This document shows, piece after piece, positions 52,852 to 61,460 of a stretch of 64,000 nt of DNA (the stretch's first letter is position 1; the number at the start of each line of letters is the position of its first letter). Both the position numbers and the translations under genes were made by a program. The notes beneath the pieces are model-generated. The model was not told the DNA's origin. It ran no database searches and worked only from the letters and a program-made list of their open reading frames with translations. This DNA comes from Gammaproteobacteria bacterium (GTDB lineage: Bacteria > Pseudomonadota > Gammaproteobacteria > Competibacterales > Competibacteraceae), in NCBI GenBank assembly GCA_020846135.1, contig JADLEK010000044.1, positions 62,001 to 126,000 on the forward strand. The letters are read 5' to 3'.

Positions 52852-53763
52852 ATGCTCTACCCCAATCCCCTCAATCTGGCCCAGCGGAGTGTTCTGCCGT
52901 TGGCGCTGCTCTGCGCCTTGAGCGGCCAGAGCGCGACCGCCGCCACCGCCGGTATGTGTCACTACATGACCAATACGGCAATCCAGAATGTCACCGGGCA
53001 CAACCTGCAATATACCAACCTAGCCCTGTCCGATAACTTCGGCATCCACCCCAATTTCCCCATCACCTGGATTCTTGCCACGGGCGGCGTGACCGGGTTT
53101 ACCCAAACCTGGGGGTCGTCCAACGGCACGACCGGCGGGCAACTCACCTTCCAGATTCAGGATGGTCAGGCCAATCCGCAGTTCATCCTGGATTACTCGA
53201 GTGGAGTGAGCGCCAATCCCGCCACCGTCGCCGACGCGGCAGCGACTGGCGCCCAGGAAGTCACGCAAGAAACGCTTAAAGATGCCGGGGAAGATGCCGG
53301 GGAAGATGCAGCGGAAGATGCTGAAGTGCCGCCGCCCGCCGATGCGGTTTTGGCTGCGGTTCAGGTTTTGAAGGCCGTGTTTAAAATCGCGTCCAAGATC
53401 ATTAGCGCTTTCAGCGCGGAAGGCTACCTCAATGTCAACCCGCCGTCTGGCGTCACCTTTCCAACCGTGGCCAACCTCACGGTAGATTCCTCCCAGACCA
53501 ATACAGTGGTGGTCCCCGGTTCAGGCAGCACCCCCGAGGAGCAAAACCTCAACGGTTATGTAGTATCGGCCATCGGGATTAACAATGGGTGCATCAACTC
53601 CTGGAACGTAGTTGTCGCCCCTTACTGTGCCTATGTTTGCGGTTATGCCTCAGCCAATAATACCCCTGTTGCCGATGCCAACTGTGCGAGTACCACCTAC
53701 TGTTCATCGCCGGCTAGTGCGTCGACTAACCCCTTGTTTGCTAAAACCTTGGCTGCCCAATAA
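52852..53763 (+). CDS. hypothetical secreted protein
   Basis: 303 residues after a perfect AGGAGG site. Signal peptide about 1-31 (LPLALLCALSGQSATAA). Mature part: a beta-rich region (SWGSSNGT-type Gly/Ser/Thr, TFQIQDGQANPQFILDYSSG) that faintly recalls aegerolysin-like folds. It is followed by an acidic helix with repeated DAGEDAGEDAAEDAE, a hydrophobic stretch VLAAVQVLKAVFKIASKIIS, and a Cys-rich end (CINSW, YCAYVCGYA, CASTTYCSS). Not assigned to a family. Confidence 0.65.
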   Translation: MLYPNPLNLAQRSVLPLALLCALSGQSATAATAGMCHYMTNTAIQNVTGHNLQYTNLALSDNFGIHPNFPITWILATGGVTGFTQTWGSSNGTTGGQLTFQIQDGQANPQFILDYSSGVSANPATVADAAATGAQEVTQETLKDAGEDAGEDAAEDAEVPPPADAVLAAVQVLKAVFKIASKIISAFSAEGYLNVNPPSGVTFPTVANLTVDSSQTNTVVVPGSGSTPEEQNLNGYVVSAIGINNGCINSWNVVVAPYCAYVCGYASANNTPVADANCASTTYCSSPASASTNPLFAKTLAAQ

Positions 53764-53774
53764 AGGATTTTTCC

Positions 53775-55250
53775 ATGAAACTCCATCCATTCGTATTTAC
53801 TCCAAACCGCATAGCACTGTTATTGCTGGGTGTGCTGGGCAGTCAGTCTGCGTTAGCGATTACTATTCCGGGAAACGCACAATGCTATTCTAACAATGGC
53901 GGCTACGGCTACGATGCCTATATCGCTAACAATTCGGCATTCGGCGAGTTACAGGCTGTTTACGCCTACAACAACGGGAGTGCCTATTACGAAACCGGCA
54001 CCGGAACATTTGCCACGACTCCTCCGGCGAGTGTAAACACGCTCAATAACGGTACCTTTTGTTATAGCGATAAGTCAAGTTATGAGGGGAACTATCTGGC
54101 CTATTCGGTGGGATCGAGTTCCTACGCTTTCAACCTGCAATTCTGGGGTGACGATCAAGGGCCATCGTTTTATTTAAACCTTAACTCCATCAATAATTCG
54201 GTTTGGACCACCAGTGGCGTTTGCCCCGGAGAGACGAACTGGGCGGCGGCGATCTCGGCAAACAACACCAGCACCACCACTCAGACCATCTGCAATGAGG
54301 ATTACGTCCTCAACATCGCTACTGCGAATACCGGTGGCAGCGATAATGGCGCGACCTTGACGATTACCGACAATCCGGCGGGCAACGCCAGTGGCTCGCA
54401 GTCGAGTTCGTCCGTGGCTACGGCAAGCGCCCAGTCAAGATCCATGATGGCCAGTGCGGAAAATTATGGGGTGGCCAGCCGCATCTTCAAAAAAACCCGC
54501 TGGTCCTTGATTCGTGACCCGGCGACGCAGAATCTCAGCGGGATGATTTACGCGAAAGACGGTCGGCAATTTGGCAGCTTTGTCCACTGCACGCTCGTCA
54601 GTGATAACGGGAATGCCGATCCGGTTCAACACCAATCAACCTATAACTGCGCTACTACCGATCCTTGCACTTCGGGACAATGCGGCGAAACCTGGCAAGG
54701 AATGACGGAGGCGGTGATTTTGCCGGGGACTTTCTTTGATCGCCCCCCGACCAATAACCCCAAAGTCAAGCTGTTGACCCCGCCGGTTGGGGGCGATGCT
54801 GATATTCGCAAATCGTTGGAGTTATTACCCACGGTCACCGAGCGAAGAATCCATCAGACCCCGGATGGCAAGGTGAAGGTTCTCAGCGTCAATCTGCTCA
54901 AACAGGAATGGCTGCTGGCTTATGACGGCCAGCATCTATTCGCCGCAGTCCCGCATAACCAGATGGGCCAGCCCCGGTTCGTGCAGTGCAACCAAACCGC
55001 TGAGACTGAGCGAGAGGTGAAGATGGACTGCCTGGAGGCCTATCGCTGCCATTTTGGCCCCTGCACCGATGACCAGTGGAGTCCGGTGGCGTCGATTACG
55101 TTGCCTAAAAGCCTGTTGAGTTTACCGGTGACCCCGACCAGCAGTGGCGGCGGTGGTTGCGTATTAACGCCGAATACGCCATTCGATCCGCTGTTTCCCG
55201 CATTAAGCATCGGCGCACTCTGGTATTTGGGTCGCCGCCGGCGGCAGTAA
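53775..55250 (+). CDS. hypothetical secreted protein with C-terminal sorting signal
   Basis: 491 residues, starting 11 bp after the previous gene. Signal peptide about 1-28 (IALLLLGVLGSQSALA). N-terminal half is Asn/Ser/Tyr/Gly-rich beta structure with several cysteines; the middle is Ser-rich; a second domain (about 235-440) has paired cysteines. The C-terminus is SSGGGGC, an LFPALSIGALWYL helix and RRRR, the layout of CTERM-type (GlyGly/JDVT-like) surface-sorting tails. AT content is higher than in neighbouring genes. Likely partner of the preceding gene. Confidence 0.7.
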   Translation: MKLHPFVFTPNRIALLLLGVLGSQSALAITIPGNAQCYSNNGGYGYDAYIANNSAFGELQAVYAYNNGSAYYETGTGTFATTPPASVNTLNNGTFCYSDKSSYEGNYLAYSVGSSSYAFNLQFWGDDQGPSFYLNLNSINNSVWTTSGVCPGETNWAAAISANNTSTTTQTICNEDYVLNIATANTGGSDNGATLTITDNPAGNASGSQSSSSVATASAQSRSMMASAENYGVASRIFKKTRWSLIRDPATQNLSGMIYAKDGRQFGSFVHCTLVSDNGNADPVQHQSTYNCATTDPCTSGQCGETWQGMTEAVILPGTFFDRPPTNNPKVKLLTPPVGGDADIRKSLELLPTVTERRIHQTPDGKVKVLSVNLLKQEWLLAYDGQHLFAAVPHNQMGQPRFVQCNQTAETEREVKMDCLEAYRCHFGPCTDDQWSPVASITLPKSLLSLPVTPTSSGGGGCVLTPNTPFDPLFPALSIGALWYLGRRRRQ

Positions 55251-55280
55251 TTTGATCAGGACTTGCGCTTAACTCCCTTT

Positions 55281-55356
55281 TCCGTCATTCCCGCGAAAGC
55301 GGGTATCCAGTTTTTCAGCGGCTGCCTGGATTCCCGCATTCGCGGGAATGACGAAA
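55281..55356. repeat. pair of inverted REP-like units (GTCATTCCCGCGAAAGCGGG family)
   Basis: Unit 1 at 55282-55310 and inverted unit 2 at 55325-55353, separated by a 14-base spacer. A further partial unit lies to about 55390. Same family as 32107-32138. Confidence 0.8.
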
Positions 55357-55410
55357 ATATCGGGTATGACGGAAACCTCGGGAATGACGAAAGCCTGTTG
55401 AAAATGGGTA

Positions 55411-56096
55411 TCAGGCTTTTTTACCTGCCAACACCTCATCGATCCAGTCAAACGCCACGCTTTTCCCAAAGCGTCGCGCCCAGACCGCAACAATGGCCGC
55501 CGGCTCCCTCAGCCTCCATGAACCGGTGGAAGCGCTTCTCGCAGGTCAGCAGATCAAACAGCTTCTGGCTCTAGGAGGCGAAGTCTCCTTCCCCTTCGGT
55601 CACCAGCGTTGGGCAACGAATCAGACCGGCCTGATCTTCGACGGTATAGCGGACCTGCATCCGCAGAAATTCACCGAAGGTTTTAGCCCCGAAAGTCGCC
55701 ATACGCGCTCCGTAGAACTCGCGCTTGTGCGGACTGCGAAGCACCTGTTGCAGCACCTGATCCACCTCGGGATTCGCGCGCTGAGGATCTGCCGCCTCTC
55801 GTCCTCAGTGCAAAATGACGGCACGATGCGCGATACAAACTCTACCTGTCCCGGATCACACACCAGCGCCGCGAGGCGCGGCTCGGTGGTGGCGGCGTGT
55901 ACGGCCCAGGTAGCCGGCGAAGCTACGCCCGATCAGCGCCAGTCCTTGCGGATTCACCCCGTTCTGCGCCAACAGCCAGTCAATGACCGGTGACACGACG
56001 ACTCCGAAATCAGGGCGCATCGGAATACGCCTTCGCTGGGGTTAAAATCCGTTGCAACTGCCTATCTATTTCAACATCATCAAGCGCAAATTTCAT
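55411..56096 (-). pseudogene. broken alpha/beta hydrolase
   Basis: Starts at ATG 56096 (GGGGAG upstream) but stops after about 28 codons. Later pieces in other frames carry the nucleophile elbow GRSFAGYL, then CDPGQVEFVSRIVPSFC, EFYGARMATFGAKTFGEFLR, IRCPTLVTEGEGDFAS with an in-frame TAG, QKLFDLLTCEKRFHRF, EGAGGHC (His of the triad) and FDWIDEVLAG. At least three frameshifts, one nonsense codon and probably an N-terminal deletion. The target was a peptidase/esterase-like protein; exact substrate unknown. Confidence 0.65.
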
Positions 56097-56120
56097 TTTG
56101 TACTCCCCAGGTTCAATGAG

Positions 56121-57542
56121 TTAATCCGGCATCCTGGTCGATGCAGAAACGCCCGGCAAACTTAACAAAGGCCAGGCATAGACTGCAAACACTAGCAGCG
56201 GCGTAATATGGCGCTGATAGGCAAAACCGGCCACATAAGGCGCAATATAAGCGCCGATGAACAACAGAAAAACTAGGGCCGGACGCCAATCTTCATCCCG
56301 CCGCCACAAATGCTTAATCGCCATGCCCAGCGCGACGAAAAATAGAAACCGCATCAATACGATCCAGGCCTTTCCAGCCAGAAAAGTCGCCAGTGAATAA
56401 TCCAGTGTTTCTGCGCCAAGTTGTCCAGACTGGCGAAAAGGCACCTTGCCGGGTTCGAGAAAAATCACATACAGTTTGCGCAAGGTTAATTCCAGCGCCT
56501 GACCGGGATTCTCACGAATCCACTGCTTGCCGAGATTCTGAAAATAATCGTGCCATTGCCATTCACTGGTGAACTTGGGGAAATTCACCGTCCAGTCCGG
56601 CAGTTTCAAGATCTCGCCGTTGTTGAGTTGCACTTCCCGCGAATCAATGATCCGATCAAGATTAATATCGGGATACATCCGATAAGTATAAGGATTCTGG
56701 CCCCGGTAGAAATTTTCGCCATTATAGGATGAGGTCAGCCGCACCTCGCCGTGATACGAAGCATTGAACCAGCCCCACCCGATAAAACCGATCACGAAGG
56801 GCAGGAATACGGCGATTCTCAACCAGGCTGGAGTTTTCAACAGCCAGACCGGCGCGGCAATCGCAACCAGTCCGAATAAAATCAACGATGATTTGATGAA
56901 ATACAGGGAACAGCCAATCAGCGCCAACACTACGACTATCGCCCGGTCGGCAGCCGATAAGGTTTGACCAAGGCGTTGCTTAATCACAACTCCCACCAGC
57001 AAGCTGAAATAGACAATGAACAGATCCAGCAGCAGACTTTCTTCATACTGGACGCTAATCGAATGCTTGAGATATTGCGGCCCGAGCAGAGTTAATCCCG
57101 TGACTAGAACCAGAACCAGACGCCGGATCGGAAACTTAGCCAGAATATTGAATAAATAAAGCAGACTGGCGGCCATCAGCACCTGAAACACAATAGCTTT
57201 AGTGATAGCCAGTGCGATTTGGCTAGTTCCAATCAGCATCGCCAGTTTAGCGTAGAGGAATGGCAATAGCGGCATTCGGAACGCAACGCCACAAAAATCC
57301 AGGGCGTAAGCAATTCCGCAGGCTTCCAGAGAATTGCGGTGGTACAGGTTGTCAATCACTCCGCCAAAGCCATATTCCATTTCGAAAATACTTTTTCCAT
57401 GCGGGCCAGTCTGAAGAATCAGAGCCAGTTTTAGCAACAGGCTGAACGCCAATAGTCCCAGTAGCAACCCGCGCATTAACCGGTCGCATTCGCCGAAATG
57501 CCGGCAGGATGCGGTCAAATTGGAAAGTCGTGTCGCCATCAT
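56121..57542 (-). CDS. GT-C-like multi-spanning membrane protein
   Basis: 473 residues with about ten to twelve hydrophobic helices and one large loop (about 285-380). It resembles lipid-linked-sugar glycosyltransferases of the PMT/ArnT type in general layout, with an early acidic loop (FEMEYGFGGVIDNLYHR), but no firm family motif was read. DNA is less GC-rich than the flanks. Neighbours are a pseudogene and an MFS gene, so no pathway context. Confidence 0.5.
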   Translation of the reverse strand: MMATRLSNLTASCRHFGECDRLMRGLLLGLLAFSLLLKLALILQTGPHGKSIFEMEYGFGGVIDNLYHRNSLEACGIAYALDFCGVAFRMPLLPFLYAKLAMLIGTSQIALAITKAIVFQVLMAASLLYLFNILAKFPIRRLVLVLVTGLTLLGPQYLKHSISVQYEESLLLDLFIVYFSLLVGVVIKQRLGQTLSAADRAIVVVLALIGCSLYFIKSSLILFGLVAIAAPVWLLKTPAWLRIAVFLPFVIGFIGWGWFNASYHGEVRLTSSYNGENFYRGQNPYTYRMYPDINLDRIIDSREVQLNNGEILKLPDWTVNFPKFTSEWQWHDYFQNLGKQWIRENPGQALELTLRKLYVIFLEPGKVPFRQSGQLGAETLDYSLATFLAGKAWIVLMRFLFFVALGMAIKHLWRRDEDWRPALVFLLFIGAYIAPYVAGFAYQRHITPLLVFAVYAWPLLSLPGVSASTRMPD

Positions 57543-57582
57543 CTGAAAAACTCAAGGAGGTAGTGAAATCATTGCGGGACTT

Positions 57583-58734
57583 TTACGAGTCATGATCCAC
57601 CAGCCAGCGATGAGCGCCATAGGCCAGCAATCCGCACCCCGCGATCACCGCTGCCATCGGCAACGCCGACGCGCTGCCCAGCAACCCGACCATAGCGCTG
57701 GATAGGGTGGCGATCCCGAATTGCAGAGTTCCAATCAAGGCCGAGGCGCTGCCGGCCCGCATCCCCTGATCGGCCAGAGCCAGGGCGACCGCATTCGGCC
57801 CGGTGAAACCCAGCGTCACCAGATAGCCAAACAGCGGAATCAGCAATCCGGGCAGCCCACCCCGACCACTGACGGTGACCGCAATCAGCACCAGGCCGAG
57901 AATTACCGTGGCGCGATTGGCCCGGCGCAGGATCGCATCGGCGCTATGGCGCAACAGCAGGCGGCGGTTATATTGCGAGCCGGCGATCAGGCCCAGCGCA
58001 TTGAGTCCGAATAGCCAGCCATAGTCCTGCGCCGGGATACCGTAAAGGGTGATAAAGATCTGCGGCGAACCGGTGATATAGGCGAACATGCCCGCCGAGG
58101 CAAACCCGCCGCTGAGGGTATAGCCGAGAAACCGCCGGTCGCGCAGCAACTCGCCATAACCCCGCAAGGCCGCGCTAATGCCAGCGCTGGAGGCGTTGTT
58201 CGCCGGGCGGGTTTCTGGCAAAAAGCGCCAGACTCCCAGCAAAACCGCGCATCCAAACAGCGCCAGCGTTCCGAAAATGGCCCGCCAACCGGCGATGGAT
58301 AGAATCCAGCCGCCGAGAAACGGGGCCAGAATCGGGGCCAAGCCCATGATCAACATCAGCAATGAGTAGACTCGCGCCGAAGAGTGGGCGTCGCAGCGGT
58401 CACGGACAATGGCGCGGGCGATCACTACGCCAGCACAACCTCCCACTGCCTGCACAAAGCGCAGCGCCGTCAACGACCTAATGTCCAGGGCCAGTGCACA
58501 GCCGACCGAAGCGGCGATATACAGGATCAGCCCAGCATACAGCGGCGGCTTGCGCCCATAGCGGTCGGCCAGCGGTCCATGTACGGCTTGACCAAGCGCC
58601 AGCCCGATAAAAAAGCTGGACAGCGTGAATTGCACCGCGGACGCCGCAACCCCAAACTCAGTGGCAATGGTCGGCAGGCTGGGCAGGTACATATCAATCG
58701 ACATCGGCGCAAAGGCGATCAATGCGCCGAGCAT
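57583..58734 (-). CDS. Bcr/CflA-family MFS drug efflux transporter
   Basis: 383 residues, 12 helices. Bcr hallmarks: PMSIDMYLPSLPTIATEFG at the N-terminus, GPLADRYGRKPPLYAGL (motif A), and VGGCAGVVIARAIVRD. The only standard start in frame is ATG 58734, which leaves a short first segment and has no ribosome site. The frame is open upstream (SPLTTLPLSWLL) with CTG codons, so the true start may be non-standard. Confidence 0.88.
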   Translation of the reverse strand: MLGALIAFAPMSIDMYLPSLPTIATEFGVAASAVQFTLSSFFIGLALGQAVHGPLADRYGRKPPLYAGLILYIAASVGCALALDIRSLTALRFVQAVGGCAGVVIARAIVRDRCDAHSSARVYSLLMLIMGLAPILAPFLGGWILSIAGWRAIFGTLALFGCAVLLGVWRFLPETRPANNASSAGISAALRGYGELLRDRRFLGYTLSGGFASAGMFAYITGSPQIFITLYGIPAQDYGWLFGLNALGLIAGSQYNRRLLLRHSADAILRRANRATVILGLVLIAVTVSGRGGLPGLLIPLFGYLVTLGFTGPNAVALALADQGMRAGSASALIGTLQFGIATLSSAMVGLLGSASALPMAAVIAGCGLLAYGAHRWLVDHDS

Positions 58735-58805
58735 CAGCAGCCAGGACAGCGGCAGGGTGGTCAGGGGAGACTCCGGCGTTGGCTTTTTTAAGGGAGCGGG
58801 AGCCG

Positions 58806-59120
58806 TCAGCGCGGCGCGGGCATGGTCGCCAGTGCGGCATCAATCGCGGCGATTTCCGCCTCGTCCAACTGCCGCATCAATTTACCGATGTACTGCAACT
58901 GGCGCTTGCGACCACCCCGCTGGGCGATGGTCTGGGCGCTGCGCACCGCCGCCAGTACCTCGTCCGGCAACGGAATCCGCTGCAACTGGGCCGGGGTGCG
59001 CTTGACCAGCGCCTCGCCCAAATCCTGCAAAGCCGTGGCTTCGCGTTTACGCTGGCTTTTGCTCGGTGGCAGCGGCAGCCCCAGTTCGGACAAATCTTGA
59101 TCAGGTTTATGGTCATTCAT
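58806..59120 (-). CDS. darP: short DarP/YjgA (DUF615) homologue
   Basis: 104 residues from ATG 59120, matching only the N-terminal half of E. coli YjgA (about 183): PPSKSQRKREATALQDLGEALV, IPLPDEVLAAVRSAQTIAQRGGRKRQLQYIGKLMRQLDE. It ends at MPAPR before the C-terminal helical domain. YjgA assists 50S subunit assembly. The truncated form may still bind RNA, or it may be a dead end. Confidence 0.8.
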   Translation of the reverse strand: MNDHKPDQDLSELGLPLPPSKSQRKREATALQDLGEALVKRTPAQLQRIPLPDEVLAAVRSAQTIAQRGGRKRQLQYIGKLMRQLDEAEIAAIDAALATMPAPR

Positions 59121-59175
59121 AGCGGTATTATCCAACACAAGTCCTGTGATTTATGCCTTCGATCTGGAGAGTTTT

Positions 59176-60423
59176 ATGCCGCCGTCGCTGTTGCTGAGGA
59201 TTTTTCTGCCCTTCGCCGCCGGTTATTTCCTGTCCTACGCCTACCGCACCATTAACGCGGTGCTGGCTCCGCATCTGGCCGCCGATGTGAGCCTGGACGC
59301 CGCCGCGCTGGGTTTGCTGACCAGCGTTTATCTGCTGGCCTTCGGGGCGTTTCAGTTGCCGTTGGGGGTATTGCTTGACCGTTATAGTCCGCCCAAGGTC
59401 GAGGCGATCCTGCTGCTGCTGGCGGCGGTCGGGGCTGGGCTGTTCGCGGTGGGCGACAATCTGGGCGATCTGGTGATCGGACGGGTGCTGATCGGGCTGG
59501 GGGTGTCGGCCTGCCTGATGGCCAGTCTCAAAACCTTTGTGCTGTGGTTTCCGCTCCGGCAGTTGCCCGCGGTCAATGGTTGGGTGATGGCGGCGGGCGG
59601 GATCGGAGCTTTGGCGGCGACTGCGCCAGTGGAAGCCGCTCTGCGCCTGACCTCGTGGCGAGGGGTATTCACCGGACTGGCGGCATTAACTGGCTTAACG
59701 GCGGTAGCGATTTTCCTGATCGTGCCAGAGCATCCAGCGACCAGTCACCGCAGCGACTGGCGGGTGCAATGGCAGGGCGTGGTCGAGGTGTTCACCAGCC
59801 GGATCTTCTGGCGACTGGCCCCAATGGGTGCGCTGGCGCTGGGGGCGCACATTGCGATTCAAGGCTTGTGGGCCGGGCCGTGGCTGAAGGATGTGGCCGA
59901 CTTCGACCAGGCGTTGACTGCGCATTATCTGTTCTGGGCTGCCGCCGGGATGGTGGCCGGCTTCCTATCGCTGGGAACGCTGACCTATTGGCTAAACCGG
60001 CTGGAAGTGCCACCGGTCATGGTGACCGTCATCAGCATGGTGGTGTTCATCGGTATCCAGTTGGCGCTGACCATCGGCTATACCGGAACGCCGTTGCTGT
60101 TGTGGATCGCCTTTGGGTTTTTCGGCACCGCCAGCACTCTGAGCTACGCGATCCTGTCACAAGCCTTTCCGCCGGGGCTGGCCGGGCGGGTGAACACCGC
60201 GTTCAACCTGCTGGTATTTATTGCGGCCTTCATCATGCAATGGGGCTTGGGCGCTGTGATCGGACTCTGGTCCCGAACCGCGACGGGCGGTTATGCGCCA
60301 GTGGGTTATAGCGCCGGGTTTGGGCTGGTCGTGGCGTTGCAGATCGCCGTGTTGGGCTGGTTTTGGTACGCGGGGACGACTCGCGCCGGTTTTCTGAATG
60401 GGACGACTCAGCGCCCCATCTAA
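59176..60423 (+). CDS. MFS transporter
   Basis: 415 residues from ATG 59176, with TGGAGA upstream. Twelve helices; LPFAAGYFLSYAYRTINAVLAPHLAADVSLDAAALGLLTSVY is the start of helices 1-2, and GVLLDRYSPPKVEAIL is motif A. Substrate unknown (sugar-phosphate/nitrate-like MFS members look similar). Divergent from darP. Confidence 0.85.
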   Translation: MPPSLLLRIFLPFAAGYFLSYAYRTINAVLAPHLAADVSLDAAALGLLTSVYLLAFGAFQLPLGVLLDRYSPPKVEAILLLLAAVGAGLFAVGDNLGDLVIGRVLIGLGVSACLMASLKTFVLWFPLRQLPAVNGWVMAAGGIGALAATAPVEAALRLTSWRGVFTGLAALTGLTAVAIFLIVPEHPATSHRSDWRVQWQGVVEVFTSRIFWRLAPMGALALGAHIAIQGLWAGPWLKDVADFDQALTAHYLFWAAAGMVAGFLSLGTLTYWLNRLEVPPVMVTVISMVVFIGIQLALTIGYTGTPLLLWIAFGFFGTASTLSYAILSQAFPPGLAGRVNTAFNLLVFIAAFIMQWGLGAVIGLWSRTATGGYAPVGYSAGFGLVVALQIAVLGWFWYAGTTRAGFLNGTTQRPI

Positions 60424-60549
60424 ATCCTAAATCATGGACCGCTAATGGAGGGATTACCCGGAAGAGTTTTTTATAAGTGTCCTGCCTGTGTCCCACGGGA
60501 TGTTTAGGCGCACAAAAAAGGGCTGCATCGCGCAACCCATTGATTTATC

Positions 60550-60625
60550 TGGTGCCGGAAAGAGGAATCGAACCTCCGACCTACTAATTACGAATCAGTT
60601 GCTCTACCGACTGAGCTATTCCGGC
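60550..60625 (-). tRNA. tRNA-Thr(CGT)
   Basis: 76 bases with encoded CCA. Acceptor GCCGGAA / TTCCGGC; anticodon stem ACTGA / TTAGT with loop TTCGTAA, giving CGU; D-loop AGCTCAGTCGGTAGAGC; T-loop TTCGATT. Confidence 0.95.
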
Positions 60626-60645
60626 CTGTTGCTAAGAGGGCGCTC

Positions 60646-60674
60646 ACTATAGCCAACTTGAATCCGGCTCACAA
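60646..60674 (-). promoter_or_regulatory. promoter of tRNA-Thr
   Basis: On the minus strand: -35 TTGTGA (60674-60669), 17-base spacer, -10 TATAGT (60651-60646), then a GC-rich discriminator. The tRNA begins 21 bases later. Confidence 0.65.
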
Positions 60675-60708
60675 GGCTCTGCGATGACCGCGAGCGCTTG
60701 TTGATCGC

Positions 60709-61440
60709 TTAGACTTCCTTGACGAACTGGCGAATGGCCGGAAGGTGGCGGCGGCTGACTTCCAACCGGTCGGGGATGCCATCGAACACCAGGCTCACGC
60801 TACCATCCGCGCCTTTCTCCAAACCGGCGATATGCACCGCCATCGCCAGCGCATTGCGATGGATGCGCACCACCCGCGACCCGAGTCCCTGTTCCAGCGT
60901 TTTCAAGGACTCTTCGATCAGCGTCTCGCCGTGGCGGCGCCGAACGGTGACGTACTTCTGATCCGCCTGAAAATAGAACACGTCCACGAAGGGAATCAGC
61001 TCCAGCCGTTTGCCCAGCCGCGCCCGGATATGGGTATGGCCGGTTTCCGCCTGCTCCGCCGCCAGGTTCGCCAACTGGGCGCGGTTCAGCCGACCGGCGG
61101 TAGCGAGCGTCTGCTCCAACCGCTCCAGCCGCACCGGCTTGAGCAGATAGGCCACCGCCTGCGCGTCAAAGGCTTCCAGCGCATATTGATCGTAAGCGGT
61201 AGTGAAAATGATCGCGGGAGGACGAGCCAGATCCGCCAGGCGCTGCGCAATCTCCAGTCCGCTCAGGCCCGGCATTTGAATATCCAGCAACACAATATCG
61301 GGATTCAGGCTGCTCGCCAGCCGCAAGGCCTCAGCGCCGTTGCTGGCCTCGCCACAGGGTTCGTGATCCGGCAGCCGATTGAGCAAATCCCGCAACCGGT
61401 CGCGAGCCAGAGGTTCATCATCGACGATCAGCACGTTCAT
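60709..61440 (-). CDS. LytTR response regulator, AlgR-like
   Basis: 243 residues from ATG 61440 (AGGT upstream; a GTG at 61455 is less likely). REC domain with D7, D8, phosphoacceptor D53 (IVLLDIQMPG) and K101; LytTR DNA-binding domain about residues 140-240 (YFQADQKYVTVRRRHGETLIEESLKTLEQ, RIHRNALA). AlgR controls alginate and type IV pili in Pseudomonas; the cognate AlgZ/FimS kinase is not in the window. Lies 20 bp after glgB on the same strand, so co-transcription with a glycogen gene is possible. Confidence 0.88.
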   Translation of the reverse strand: MNVLIVDDEPLARDRLRDLLNRLPDHEPCGEASNGAEALRLASSLNPDIVLLDIQMPGLSGLEIAQRLADLARPPAIIFTTAYDQYALEAFDAQAVAYLLKPVRLERLEQTLATAGRLNRAQLANLAAEQAETGHTHIRARLGKRLELIPFVDVFYFQADQKYVTVRRRHGETLIEESLKTLEQGLGSRVVRIHRNALAMAVHIAGLEKGADGSVSLVFDGIPDRLEVSRRHLPAIRQFVKEV

Positions 61441-61460
61441 CGTCGCGACCTGCACGCTCT

